Source: Galactobacillus timonensis (GTDB lineage Bacteria; Bacillota_I; Bacilli_A; Erysipelotrichales; Erysipelotrichaceae). Taken from it: 64,000 nucleotides of DNA. Positions 28,569 through 37,238 of the stretch are shown here, piece after piece. The translations under genes and the position numbers were made by a program. The stretch lies in assembly GCF_900240265.1 (NCBI RefSeq), contig NZ_LT964739.1, forward strand, positions 1,825,147 to 1,889,146, given 5' to 3'. Each line of letters starts with the position of its first letter. The stretch's first letter is position 1. A model generated the notes under the pieces. It saw nothing but the letters and a program-made list of their open reading frames with translations. It had not been told where the DNA came from and ran no database searches.

Positions 28569-29402
28569 ATGAGTGAAGAGAATAAAAAGGATCCTACTGA
28601 GGAGAAACTTGATAAGATGTTCGGCCGCCACAAGGACGGTACGCCGCTGAAGCTGGAGCTCAATCCGCGCAGCTCCGTGAAAAAGATGTTCGGCATCGTC
28701 TCCGGCAAGGGAGGTGTAGGCAAGTCATTTGTGACTGCTTCGTGTGCGGCTGAAATGCAGCGCAGAGGAAAGCGGACAGCGATCCTCGATGGCGATATTA
28801 CCGGTCCAAGCCAGGGAAGAATGTTCGGTATCAAGGACAAGCTGTACAGCGATGGTCAGCTGGCACTGCCCGCGGTTTCCAGAACAGGCATTCAGATCGT
28901 CAGCGCCAATATGATGCTCGATAATGATTCGCAGCCGGTGATCTGGCGCGGTCCGGTTGTGTCCGGTGTTCTGCAGCAGTTTCTGCAGGAAGTGTTCTGG
29001 GACAACGTGGATGTGATGTTTGTTGATATGCCGCCCGGAACCAGCGATGTTCCGTTAACCGTGTTCCAGCAGTATCCGCTCGACGGCATTCTTGTTGTTG
29101 CCTCGCCACAGGACCTGGTATCGATGGTCGTTGAGAAGGCTATGAACATGGCGGCGATGATGAACATTCCGATGATCGGTCTGATTGAAAACATGAGCTG
29201 GGTCGAATGCGATCATTGCGGAAATAAGATCAAGATCTTCGGCGAATCACATACAGCTGAGGCCGCCGCACAGTTCCATATTCCGCTGCTGGCCCAGATT
29301 CCTATGCGCCCGGGATATGCACAGGCGGGCGATGAAGGAACGATGGAAGATATTCAGGTTCCTGAGATCGCTGCCGTCTGTGACGCTTTAGAGCAAAGAT
29401 GA
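28569..29402 (+). CDS. Mrp/NBP35 family P-loop ATPase, Fe-S cluster carrier
   Basis: ApbC/Mrp-type protein of 277 aa that binds and transfers Fe-S clusters in an ATP-dependent way. The deviant Walker A is SGKGGVGKS (about 45-53), with DGDITGPSQGRMFG and VDMPPGTSDVPLT downstream. The C-terminal cluster-binding cysteines are in VECDHCG (CxxC). The start is ATG 28569 with GGGGAAGGAG 7 nt upstream and a TGATAATAT -10 before that; a longer frame from 28521 lacks a ribosome site. It is followed 7 nt later by the response regulator gene. Confidence 0.93.
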   Translation: MSEENKKDPTEEKLDKMFGRHKDGTPLKLELNPRSSVKKMFGIVSGKGGVGKSFVTASCAAEMQRRGKRTAILDGDITGPSQGRMFGIKDKLYSDGQLALPAVSRTGIQIVSANMMLDNDSQPVIWRGPVVSGVLQQFLQEVFWDNVDVMFVDMPPGTSDVPLTVFQQYPLDGILVVASPQDLVSMVVEKAMNMAAMMNIPMIGLIENMSWVECDHCGNKIKIFGESHTAEAAAQFHIPLLAQIPMRPGYAQAGDEGTMEDIQVPEIAAVCDALEQR

Positions 29403-29409
29403 GGTAGGT

Positions 29410-30099
29410 ATGGCAGTTGTTCTGGTTTGTGATGATGAGGAAAAGATCCGCCAGTTGATCCGCAAATATGCGGAGTTTGACGGCTTCACTGTCCTGGAGG
29501 CGGCCAATGGTCTGGAAGCGGTCAAGACCTGTGCCTCGCAGCCGGTAGACATCGTTTTGATGGATGTCATGATGCCGGAGATGGACGGCTTTGAAGCTGT
29601 CCGGCGCATTAAGCAGGATCACAAGGATCTGCCGTTCATCATGCTGACGGCACTCGGCGAGGAGTATGACAAGGTTCATGGCTTTGATCTTGGCGTCGAT
29701 GATTATGTCGTCAAGCCGTTCAGCGGCCGTGAGCTGATGATGCGCATCCATGCCGTTCTGCGCCGCAGCGGGCATGAAGAGGGCAGCGCAAATGTCTATA
29801 CGCTGGGCGGTCTCCAGATCAACTTTGATGCGCATACGGTGAGTGTGGATGGACAGCGTGTTTCCCTTTCGCTGAAGGAATATGATCTGCTGGTCTATCT
29901 GGTGAAGCATGAAGGCCAGGTGATGCGGCGGGAGATGATTCTGGAAGCGGTCTGGGGCATGGATTTTTATGGCGATGAACGTACGCTTGATACGCATGTC
30001 AAGCTGCTGCGCAGAGACCTGGGCCCCTACGCAAACCACATTGTGACAGTCCGGGGGGTAGGTTATCGTTTTGAAAAAGAAAGCTCCGGTCAGAATTAA
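29410..30099 (+). CDS. OmpR/PhoB family response regulator
   Basis: DNA-binding response regulator of 229 aa. The receiver domain (1-118) has the acidic pair DDEE, the phospho-acceptor D52 in VLMDVMMPEMDG, and the Thr/Lys pair in MLTALGE and VVKPFS. The winged-helix output domain (about 130-229) has LSLKEYDLLVYLVKHEGQVMRRE and VRGVGYRFE. It overlaps the downstream kinase by 29 nt, so the two are a cognate pair. The target genes are unknown. Confidence 0.95.
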   Translation: MAVVLVCDDEEKIRQLIRKYAEFDGFTVLEAANGLEAVKTCASQPVDIVLMDVMMPEMDGFEAVRRIKQDHKDLPFIMLTALGEEYDKVHGFDLGVDDYVVKPFSGRELMMRIHAVLRRSGHEEGSANVYTLGGLQINFDAHTVSVDGQRVSLSLKEYDLLVYLVKHEGQVMRREMILEAVWGMDFYGDERTLDTHVKLLRRDLGPYANHIVTVRGVGYRFEKESSGQN

Positions 30100-31573
30100 A
30101 ATCGCCAAATATCTGTTTGGCTTTGCGGCAGGCCTGATCATTCTTCTGCTGGTTTTTCAGATCGGCCTTCTGCAGCCGATGTACGAGCACTACAAGCGTT
30201 CTGCCGTCAAATCAGCGGGTGAAGAGATCACTTTCGCTCTGCAGAATTATGAAGGAACGGAGCTGAATCAGCAGCTGTACCGTGTTTCGGCGTCGGATGA
30301 TGCCTGCATTCGCATCATTCAGGGCAATACCGATACGACAGCCGGCAATGGCGGGTGTCTTCTGTACCGGATGAGCACGCAGGAGATTGCGACCCAGGTT
30401 TCAAGAGCCTCGGAATCAGAAGATCAAACGTACCTGGAAACACGGACCAGCGCCTTTGCGACGATGCCGGGCGGACCGACGGACAATTCTCTGAACCCCC
30501 GGGGAGCCGACAGCAATGTTGTACAGGAGCTGATCTATACGCAGCTGGTTGAGATCGAAGGCGTAACAACCGTGATCATGACATCGACAACACTGACGCC
30601 GATCAGCGCCACGATGTCGACGCTGCGGATTCAGATCTTCTATATTTCTCTCATTGTCATTGCGGCAATGGCGATTCTGACGTGGCTGTTCAACCGTCAC
30701 CTTGCCCAGCCTCTGGCGGCCATCAACGGCGCTGCCAAGGAACTGTCCGAAGGAAGATACAGGACCCCTGACGCAGATCTGAACTACCAGGAGGCGCAGG
30801 AACTGGATGCGACGCTGCAGCAGGCGGCCATTGATATCAACAAGGCTGAGAAGGCGCGCCGCGATCTCATCAGCAATGTTTCGCATGATCTTCGTACACC
30901 ATTGACGATGATCAGCGGCTACGGGCAGATGATGCAGGATCTTCCGGGTGAAAAGACAGATGAAAATCTGCAGGTCATTGTCGATGAAAGCAACCGCCTG
31001 ACGGCTCTGGTCAATGATCTTCTGGATCTTTCCCGCCTGCAGAACAACCGGATTGAGCTGAAGCTGTCGGTTTTCAATATGACGGATTTGATCCATCAGG
31101 AGCTTCGGAAGTATGAAATCTATCACGTGAAGGATGGATTCGATTTTGAAACGGAGCTGGACGACGATCTGTATGTGAAGGCGGACAGGTCAAGAATTGC
31201 GCAGGTATTCAATAACTTCATCATCAATGCCATCAATTATTCCGGGACGAGTCTTCGTATCATCATCCGGGCAAAGAAAGATGATGATTCTGCCCATATC
31301 GAGATTCAGGACTTCGGCGAAGGCATTTCCGAGGATCAGCAGAAGGATATCTGGGACAGGTATTACAAGATTGACCGCGAACACGTCCGCCACAGCAATG
31401 GATCGGGCATTGGCCTGAGCATTGTGAAGCAGCTGCTGGAACTTCATCATGCCCGCTACGGGGTGCGTTCGAAACCGGAGGATGGCAGTACCTTCTGGTT
31501 CGATCTGCCATTGGCTGATCCACCCGGAGCAGACAGTACGGAGTGTGCTAAAATTTCCGATAATCAGGCATGA
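30071..31573 (+). CDS. Sensor histidine kinase
   Basis: Membrane-bound kinase partner of the response regulator, 500 aa. A TTG start at 30071 inside the end of the regulator is the only plausible start before residue 37. TM1 is about 11-34, the extracytoplasmic sensor about 35-190, TM2 about 191-215 (IFYISLIVIAAMAILTWLF), then a HAMP linker. The phospho-acceptor is H272 in NVSHDLRTPLTM. The ATPase N, G1 and G2 boxes are NNFIINAINYS, DFGEGIS and GSGIGLSIV. The sensor domain is of no recognised type. Confidence 0.94.
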   Translation: MKKKAPVRIKIAKYLFGFAAGLIILLLVFQIGLLQPMYEHYKRSAVKSAGEEITFALQNYEGTELNQQLYRVSASDDACIRIIQGNTDTTAGNGGCLLYRMSTQEIATQVSRASESEDQTYLETRTSAFATMPGGPTDNSLNPRGADSNVVQELIYTQLVEIEGVTTVIMTSTTLTPISATMSTLRIQIFYISLIVIAAMAILTWLFNRHLAQPLAAINGAAKELSEGRYRTPDADLNYQEAQELDATLQQAAIDINKAEKARRDLISNVSHDLRTPLTMISGYGQMMQDLPGEKTDENLQVIVDESNRLTALVNDLLDLSRLQNNRIELKLSVFNMTDLIHQELRKYEIYHVKDGFDFETELDDDLYVKADRSRIAQVFNNFIINAINYSGTSLRIIIRAKKDDDSAHIEIQDFGEGISEDQQKDIWDRYYKIDREHVRHSNGSGIGLSIVKQLLELHHARYGVRSKPEDGSTFWFDLPLADPPGADSTECAKISDNQA

Positions 31574-31585
31574 GAGGAGAGGTGT

Positions 31586-31843
31586 ATGAGTGAGCGTTAT
31601 ATTTATCATCCCAAGGGCACATGCTCAACAGAGATGATCTTTGATATTGAGGACCATAAGGTAAAGAATCTGGAAGTCGTCCATGGCTGCAACGGCAATC
31701 TGAAGGGCATCGCTTCCCTGGTTCAGGGGATGGATGTTGATGAAGTGATCAAACGGCTGGATGGCATTACCTGCGGAATGAAGCCGACATCCTGCCCGGA
31801 TCAGATTGCGAAGGGGCTGGAAGCCTGGAAGGAACAGCACTAA
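31586..31843 (+). CDS. TSCPD domain protein (TIGR03905 family)
   Basis: 85-aa protein with the TSCPD motif (PTSCPDQIAKGLEAW) and conserved HPKGTCS and VHGCNGNLKGIASLVQGM. The domain resembles the C-terminal part of vitamin B12-type ribonucleotide reductases, where its cysteines may bind metal. The free-standing form has no proven role. A TGCTAAAAT -10 lies about 40 nt upstream and GAGAGGAGAGG is the ribosome site. The stop overlaps the lspA start. Confidence 0.86.
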   Translation: MSERYIYHPKGTCSTEMIFDIEDHKVKNLEVVHGCNGNLKGIASLVQGMDVDEVIKRLDGITCGMKPTSCPDQIAKGLEAWKEQH

Positions 31844-32289
31844 TGGAAATTCTGGTGATTGCGGCGGTACTGATCATTGATCAATGGTCGAAGGCTGTGG
31901 TTCAGTTCAGTACATCGCTTCCGATCGAGGTAATTCCCAATTATTTTTACATTACCTATCTGAAGAATGAAGGCGCCGCCTGGAGCATGCTGGCGGGGAA
32001 GACTGTGCTTCTGGAGCTGATTGCCTTCGTGGCGATCGGCATTCTGCTGTACGGCCTGCTGCAGGTGAAGAAAAAGAAGCAGCGGCTGCTGATCATTGCG
32101 TATGCTCTTCTGATTTCGGGAGCGGCCGGCAACCTGATTGACCGCCTGCGCTTTGGATATGTACGCGACTTCTTTGAATGGTATCCTTTCCACTACAGTT
32201 TCCCGGTGTTCAATGTCGCGGATGTGGCGCTGACATTCGGTGTCATTCTGCTGGTGATTGGCGTATGGCTGACGGAGAAAAAGGCATGA
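31843..32289 (+). CDS. lspA: Lipoprotein signal peptidase II
   Basis: Cleaves prolipoproteins before the lipid-modified cysteine. The 148 aa form four membrane helices. The two catalytic aspartates lie in GNLIDRLRFGYVRDF and FNVADVALTFG, and the N-terminal WSKAVVQ and NEGAAWSML motifs are present. Several lipoproteins in this window (GH2, SGNH, DUF4358) would be substrates. It overlaps both neighbours by a few bases (TAATG, ATGA). Confidence 0.95.
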   Translation: MEILVIAAVLIIDQWSKAVVQFSTSLPIEVIPNYFYITYLKNEGAAWSMLAGKTVLLELIAFVAIGILLYGLLQVKKKKQRLLIIAYALLISGAAGNLIDRLRFGYVRDFFEWYPFHYSFPVFNVADVALTFGVILLVIGVWLTEKKA

Positions 32290-33197
32290 GCAGAGAGTTG
32301 TTTACATCGGAAGAAGACGGTGTTCGGGTTGACAAGTATCTGAGCACCGTTTCATCGATTTCCCGCACCCGGGCCCAGCAGCTGTGCGAGCTTGGCCTGG
32401 TGAAGGTGAACGGTCAGCCGGTCAAGAGTGCCTATAAGCTTGAAGTCGATGATGTTGTTGAAGCAGAGATTCCGGACGATGAACCGCTGGCGATTGAACC
32501 GGGGAGTATTCCTCTGGATATTCTGTATGAAGATTCGGATGTGATTGTCATCAACAAGCCGAAAGGAATGGTCGTCCACCCGGCCCCCGGTGTTTATACG
32601 GGGACACTGGTGAATGCGCTGCTGTACCATTGCCGGGATCTTTCCGGTATCAATGGTGTACTGCGGCCGGGAATCGTGCATCGAATTGATAAGGATACGA
32701 CCGGATGCCTGGTCGCGTGCAAGAACGATTTTGCGCATCGCGCCATTGCCCTCCAGCTGCAGGATAAGACCTGCCATAGAGAATACAAGGCGGTTGTGGA
32801 AGGTGTACTGAGGGATGATGATGGTCTGATCGATGCGCCGATCGGCCGTGATGCGCGGGATCGGCAGAAGATGACGGTCACTGAAAAGGGCAGAGAAGCA
32901 CGGACACGCTTCCATGTTCTGGAGCGCTATGCCCATGCCAGCTTCATTCAGTGTGCGCTGGATACGGGAAGGACCCATCAGATTCGTGTCCATATGAAGT
33001 TTATCGGTCATCCGGTAATGGGGGATGAGAAGTATGGTCATGCCTGCAGGTATATGGATACGCAGGGGCAGGTTCTGCATGCCTACCGGCTGACCTTTGT
33101 TCATCCCCGTACTGGGAAAGAAATGACGTTTGAAGCGCCGCTTCCCGACTATTTCGAGAAGCTGCTGACGATTCTGCGCGGAGAAACAGAGGCATGA
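32286..33197 (+). CDS. RluD family pseudouridine synthase
   Basis: Pseudouridine synthase of the RluA/RluC/RluD family, probably acting on 23S rRNA. It has 303 aa from the ATG at 32286, which overlaps the lspA stop (ATGA), as in many Bacillota. An N-terminal S4 RNA-binding domain (about 12-75) precedes the catalytic domain, with the Asp in HRIDKDTTGCLV. TGRTHQIRVH and GDEKYG follow. The exact uridine positions are not inferable. Confidence 0.93.
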   Translation: MSRELFTSEEDGVRVDKYLSTVSSISRTRAQQLCELGLVKVNGQPVKSAYKLEVDDVVEAEIPDDEPLAIEPGSIPLDILYEDSDVIVINKPKGMVVHPAPGVYTGTLVNALLYHCRDLSGINGVLRPGIVHRIDKDTTGCLVACKNDFAHRAIALQLQDKTCHREYKAVVEGVLRDDDGLIDAPIGRDARDRQKMTVTEKGREARTRFHVLERYAHASFIQCALDTGRTHQIRVHMKFIGHPVMGDEKYGHACRYMDTQGQVLHAYRLTFVHPRTGKEMTFEAPLPDYFEKLLTILRGETEA

Positions 33198-33976
33198 AGA
33201 AGCAGCGGATGCCGCTGACCTGGGTGGTGATTGCGGTCTGTGCGCTGAATTATGGTGTCTCTCTGCTGTTGCAGCACAGCGGCATTTCACAGATTAACGC
33301 CGAGATTCTTGCCGGTGCCTACTATAAGCCGTGGATTCTCTGCGGCGAGTGGTGGCGGTTATTGACGGCCGGGTTTGTGCATGGAGGCTTGTGGCATCTG
33401 GTCATGAACATGCTGGCGCTGTATTCGCTGGGCCGGATGATGGAGCCATATTACGGTTCGCTGCGCTACGGGATTCTCCTGCTGGCGTCGACCGTATGCG
33501 GTTTTCTCTTTCTGATGGCAGGCGGTCACAATACGATAGCCGTCGGGCTGTCGGGCGGTCTGTACGGACTGATGGCAGCCTATTTCATCCGCCTGACGTA
33601 TCTGCGTGCGTGGAGACTGCCGGGGATCCGGCGCAGTATGATTGAAATGGCCGGTCTGAACCTGCTGATCAACTTTTTGCCGCAGGTTGCCTGGCAGGCG
33701 CACTTCGGCGGCTTTGTGTGCGGAGGTCTGCTGGCGATGGTGGTAGATCCCGATCCCCGCCTTTCGCAGAAACTGCGCCGGAGCTTTACGGTATGCTTTG
33801 CGTTTTTTGCCATCGTGCTTGTTTCATCTGTGGTTAAACAGCGGACCATTGACCCGGATGAAGTATATCTGGGTACGGACCGGCAGATTCTGATGGTTCT
33901 TGATGAACATGGAATGAGCAGTTACAGCAGTCAGATGTGGAACCGGCTGCTGAAACTGTATGGCTTTGATCAATGA
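33194..33976 (+). CDS. Rhomboid family intramembrane serine protease
   Basis: Six-helix membrane protease of 260 aa. The catalytic Ser is S120 in VGLSGGLYGLMAAY and the partner His is H170 in AHFGGFVCGG. The oxyanion-helix motif GGLWHLVMNMLALYSLG (HxxxN) is present, so the enzyme is probably active. A short soluble C-terminal tail (about 215-260) follows the last helix. It overlaps rluD by ATGA and is followed 12 nt later by dCMP deaminase. Confidence 0.92.
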   Translation: MKKQRMPLTWVVIAVCALNYGVSLLLQHSGISQINAEILAGAYYKPWILCGEWWRLLTAGFVHGGLWHLVMNMLALYSLGRMMEPYYGSLRYGILLLASTVCGFLFLMAGGHNTIAVGLSGGLYGLMAAYFIRLTYLRAWRLPGIRRSMIEMAGLNLLINFLPQVAWQAHFGGFVCGGLLAMVVDPDPRLSQKLRRSFTVCFAFFAIVLVSSVVKQRTIDPDEVYLGTDRQILMVLDEHGMSSYSSQMWNRLLKLYGFDQ

Positions 33977-33988
33977 AGGGAGACAGCT

Positions 33989-34492
33989 ATGACAGGAAAA
34001 CGGCCAAGTGATCAGGTACTGACCTGGGATGAGTATTTTATGGGGCTTGCGCATCTGAGTGCGCTGCGTTCCAAGGATCCCCATACACAGGTTGGTGCGG
34101 CAATTGTCGATGAAAACCACCGGGTTGTTTCGGTGGGCTACAATGGCTTTCCGAAAGGCTGCAGCGACGACGTCTTCCCCTGGGATCGGGATGGAGACGG
34201 CCTCAACAGCAAGTATCTGTATGTCGTTCATGCGGAGCTGAATGCCATTCTCAATGCGCCGCGCTCGCTGCAGGACTGCACACTGTATGTTTCGCTGTTC
34301 CCGTGCAATGAATGTGCCAAGTCCATCATTCAAAGCGGTATCAAGCGCATCGTTTATGAGTCTGACAAGTATGCCGATACCGAGGCGATGAAGGCATCAA
34401 GACGCATGCTGGAGGCGGCAGGCATTGAACTGATCCGCATTCCCAACACCATTAAGCTCCACGTGGAAAAGGTTCCCAATACATCTCTATGA
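33989..34492 (+). CDS. Deoxycytidylate (dCMP) deaminase
   Basis: Zinc deaminase converting dCMP to dUMP for dTTP synthesis, 167 aa. Zinc ligands and the proton shuttle are in HAELNAIL (HAE) and FPCNECAKSII (PCxxC). The N-terminal SKDPHTQVGAAIVDENHRVVSVGYNGFPKG is typical of the ComEB/dCMP deaminase group. The Shine-Dalgarno site is AAGGGAG. It is the last gene of the mrp-to-deaminase run and ends at a terminator. Confidence 0.93.
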   Translation: MTGKRPSDQVLTWDEYFMGLAHLSALRSKDPHTQVGAAIVDENHRVVSVGYNGFPKGCSDDVFPWDRDGDGLNSKYLYVVHAELNAILNAPRSLQDCTLYVSLFPCNECAKSIIQSGIKRIVYESDKYADTEAMKASRRMLEAAGIELIRIPNTIKLHVEKVPNTSL

Positions 34493-34498
34493 TCATTG

Positions 34499-34528
34499 AA
34501 AGCGTCCGCAGTCTGTGGCCGCTTTTTT
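34499..34528 (+). terminator. Terminator after dCMP deaminase
   Basis: AAAGCG and CGCTTT close a stem with GCAG/CTGT inside, followed by TTTTTTCTTTTT. Confidence 0.7.
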
Positions 34529-34557
34529 CTTTTTCCCCTTTTCTTTCTTTGCTGATA

Positions 34558-34593
34558 AAACAACCGGAGGGATGCTTGCTCCTCCGGTTGTTT
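34558..34593 (-). terminator. Terminator of the iolC-iolB operon
   Basis: AAACAACCGGAGG pairs perfectly with CCTCCGGTTGTTT around 10 nt. It lies just after the iolB stop on the minus strand. Confidence 0.8.
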
Positions 34594-34602
34594 GTATCGT
34601 GA

Positions 34603-35385
34603 TCAGGATTTAGCGTCGTGCATCCAGGTGAAGGCTTCGTCTTCACACCGGTCGGTCTGCAGCCACGGGTTTCCGTCAATGTGACGGATCATCCAGCAGG
34701 TGTACATCTGGTAGCCGGGGGCAGCGGACTGCGGATGCAGGCGGCCGCCGGGGATGGCTGAGAAGCTGTTGTTCACGGACTTGAACACATCATCGCCGAC
34801 AAAGGATGCACCGAAGCCTTCCGGGCGGTCAAACTTGAAGAAGTAGCACTCCGGCTGCGGGTGACGGTGGGGCAGATAGCCGGACCAGTTGCCGCGGTCG
34901 TTGAGCACTTCGCCCAGGACCATATTTGATTCGGGGCAGATGTCATGATCGAAGATCGTATTGACGCGGCGGTTTGCCGTATTGCCGTAAAGACCCTTGC
35001 AGGAATACTTCCACGGCGCATCGGCCGGAGTATAGAGGCGGCTGGCAAAAACACGCTCATTCTTCGTGCACTGCACCAGAATCTCACAGTCGCTCAAAGC
35101 CATGACGCTGACCGGCGTATCTTTTGAAACATGCAGAGCGTAGGGGCCGTCGGTGAAGACATCCTTTCGATGTGCATTCTCCGACTTTCCTTCCCACTGG
35201 TAGGTGATGTCGCCGCTCAGCAGAAGAACCGCCATCTCTTCCTCCGGCTTTTCGAAGGAGCGGATCTGATACTTCTTCATGGCATAGACACGGATGTCCA
35301 TGTTCATGTGGGCATATTCACCCTCGTAGCTGACCAGTGGCATTTCGCCGTTTTCATTAAATTTTCCGTAGCCGAATACCTTCAT
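34603..35385 (-). CDS. iolB: 5-deoxy-glucuronate isomerase
   Basis: Converts 5-deoxy-glucuronate to 2-deoxy-5-keto-gluconate in myo-inositol catabolism. The 260-aa bicupin starts at the ATG at 35385 with GGAGG upstream. The metal-binding cupin motif is YLPHRHPQPECYFFKF, preceded by LNDRGNWSG; the end HIDGNPWLQTDRC also fits. It lies 2 nt after iolC. No other early inositol genes (iolG, iolE, iolD) are in the window, so the substrate source is unclear. Confidence 0.92.
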   Translation of the reverse strand: MKVFGYGKFNENGEMPLVSYEGEYAHMNMDIRVYAMKKYQIRSFEKPEEEMAVLLLSGDITYQWEGKSENAHRKDVFTDGPYALHVSKDTPVSVMALSDCEILVQCTKNERVFASRLYTPADAPWKYSCKGLYGNTANRRVNTIFDHDICPESNMVLGEVLNDRGNWSGYLPHRHPQPECYFFKFDRPEGFGASFVGDDVFKSVNNSFSAIPGGRLHPQSAAPGYQMYTCWMIRHIDGNPWLQTDRCEDEAFTWMHDAKS

Positions 35386-35387
35386 GT

Positions 35388-36428
35388 TCAATCCTCCATT
35401 CTGGCAACCTGTTCGCCATATTGTTTCTTTTCTTCGTCAATGAACTGCTGTACTTCTTCCGTCGAAGGAAGGGCATCAGAGCAGTTGTTGGCGCGTACCA
35501 TCATACTCGCTTCTGCAGAGCCGAATTCCAGACACTTCGTCATGTCCCAGCCCTGATAGATTCCATACAGGAAGCCGGACGCATATCCATCGCCCCCGCC
35601 GAATCCCTTGCGGGCATGGACAGGGAAGGGCTTGATCGAATATTTCTGACCGTCAGCCGTATAGGCCGTGGAACCCTGCATGCCGTGCTTGATCACGCAT
35701 ACCCTGGCATGGAACTTTTCCCAGTAGGCGGCGCTTTCTTCATCGCTCATGCCTGGGCGGATCAGACGTTCCGTGAGATCAAACTCTTCCCGCGATCCCA
35801 TGATGATCGATGCCTGACGGGCGGCCAGCGTATAGTAGATGCTGATTTCATCCGGATTCTTCCAGTTGTATTCCCGGTAGTCGATATCGAAGATGACCGG
35901 CGTATGAACCTTTTCGGCATACATCATTGCCTTCAGCGCTGCTTCTCTGCTCGGCGACTGGGCAAGGGCACAGCCCGAGATCAGCAGTGCCTTGCTTGAG
36001 GCAATGTAGGCTTCATCGATGTCATCCACATCCAGGCTGAGATCGGCAGCCATGTTCCGGTACATCAGGATATGGCTTTCGGTTGCGGAACACATTTCCG
36101 TAAAGGTAAGGCCGAGTTTTTCACCGTGCTTTGCCCGCACGATGCGGCTTGTGTCAATGCCGTGATCCGCAAAATATTCCGTCACGAAGTCGCCGAACTG
36201 ATCATCGCTGACCATGCCGATGAAGCCGACCTTCATGCCGTGCTTCCGCGTCCCAAGGGCAACGTTGGCCGGAGAACCGCCGACATACAATTCGAAATTG
36301 TGTACCTTCCTGAGCGGCTTGAAGTCTTCCTTGACCTGATCGTTCCAGGCGGGGTTGAAGTCAATGGCAATGCGCCCGAGTAGAATGAGATCCAATGGCC
36401 GGCTTTGATCCAGATGAATGTATTCCAT
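35388..36428 (-). CDS. iolC: 5-dehydro-2-deoxygluconokinase
   Basis: PfkB-family kinase that phosphorylates 2-deoxy-5-keto-gluconate, the step after IolB. It has 346 aa from the ATG at 36428 (start MEYIHLDQS; a frame extension upstream is not family-like). The N-terminal signature is LYVGGSPANVALGTRKHG and the C-terminal catalytic Asp is in GFGGGDGYASGFLYG. The family-typical FDIDYREYNWK segment is present. It is divergent from the racemase-like gene across a 111-bp spacer rich in ATGATCAT-like sequences. Confidence 0.92.
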   Translation of the reverse strand: MEYIHLDQSRPLDLILLGRIAIDFNPAWNDQVKEDFKPLRKVHNFELYVGGSPANVALGTRKHGMKVGFIGMVSDDQFGDFVTEYFADHGIDTSRIVRAKHGEKLGLTFTEMCSATESHILMYRNMAADLSLDVDDIDEAYIASSKALLISGCALAQSPSREAALKAMMYAEKVHTPVIFDIDYREYNWKNPDEISIYYTLAARQASIIMGSREEFDLTERLIRPGMSDEESAAYWEKFHARVCVIKHGMQGSTAYTADGQKYSIKPFPVHARKGFGGGDGYASGFLYGIYQGWDMTKCLEFGSAEASMMVRANNCSDALPSTEEVQQFIDEEKKQYGEQVARMED

Positions 36429-36539
36429 ATCTGTCCTTCTTCCTTGTCCCCTTGATAGTAACATCAATTTATCAAAAGATGATCATAAAATGACAAAAAT
36501 ATGATACATTGATCGTGAAAATGGACAGGAGAAATAATC

Positions 36540-37211
36540 ATGACAAAAATCTATGCAGTTCATACCAGCAACGTTTCCTATAACGATCTGAAGGCTCTGT
36601 TTCATAAATATGCTCCGGATGTGGAGTACTACAGCATCGTCGATGATTCTCTGATCGAAGAGGTCAAGACCGTCGGCTATATCACGCCGGGCATCATTTC
36701 CCGGATGAGTGCCTATTTCAAGATTGCCGAGGACTGCGGCGCCGACCTGATCTTCAATCAGTGCAGCTCCGTCGGTGATGCGGCCGACATTGCGGCCAAA
36801 GGCGTCGATATCCCGGTTGTGCGCATTGATGAGGCAATGGATGAAACGGCAGCCAGGATCGGTCATCACATTGCCCTGATTGCGACGGTTGCTTCGACGG
36901 TCGATCCTTCGACGCGCCTGCTGAAGCGCAAGATTGCGGAAGCCGGCAGTGATGCGAGTGTAGATTCGATTCTTGTGGACGGAGCCATGGACATGGTCAT
37001 GGCGGGAAAGGTTGAGGAACATAACCGCCTCGTCAAGCAGGCAATTGATCAGGCAGCTTTGGATCATGACTGCATCGTACTTGCCCAGGGCTCGATGACG
37101 GCGATTCTTCCGTATCTTGGCGATGTGAAGGTTCCGGTACTGACATCCCCGGAGCTTGGTGTAAAGAAGGCGGTCAGCGTATTGAGAGCATCGCTTGCAA
37201 TGAAGAAGTGA
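36540..37211 (+). CDS. Asp/Glu racemase superfamily protein, second catalytic Cys missing
   Basis: 223-aa two-domain protein. The first half carries the superfamily cysteine in FNQCSSVGD (C75), but the position where racemases have LGCT reads VLAQGSMTAIL (Q183), so the usual two-cysteine mechanism is lost; C178 is close by but out of register. It could be a decarboxylase- or isomerase-like member, or a one-base epimerase. Its location between iolBC and a DeoR regulator suggests a carbohydrate-linked role. Shine-Dalgarno ACAGGAGA; a -10-like TATGAT lies upstream. Confidence 0.75.
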   Translation: MTKIYAVHTSNVSYNDLKALFHKYAPDVEYYSIVDDSLIEEVKTVGYITPGIISRMSAYFKIAEDCGADLIFNQCSSVGDAADIAAKGVDIPVVRIDEAMDETAARIGHHIALIATVASTVDPSTRLLKRKIAEAGSDASVDSILVDGAMDMVMAGKVEEHNRLVKQAIDQAALDHDCIVLAQGSMTAILPYLGDVKVPVLTSPELGVKKAVSVLRASLAMKK

Positions 37212-37224
37212 CCAGGCAGATCGG

Positions 37225-37230
37225 ATATAA
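37225..37230 (+). promoter_or_regulatory. -10 element 8 bp before the deoR-type start
   Basis: A perfect TATAAT ends 8 bp before the ATG at 37239, with no Shine-Dalgarno site between. This is the clearest leaderless candidate in the window; the -35 is weak. Confidence 0.5.
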
Positions 37231-37238
37231 TCAATCAA

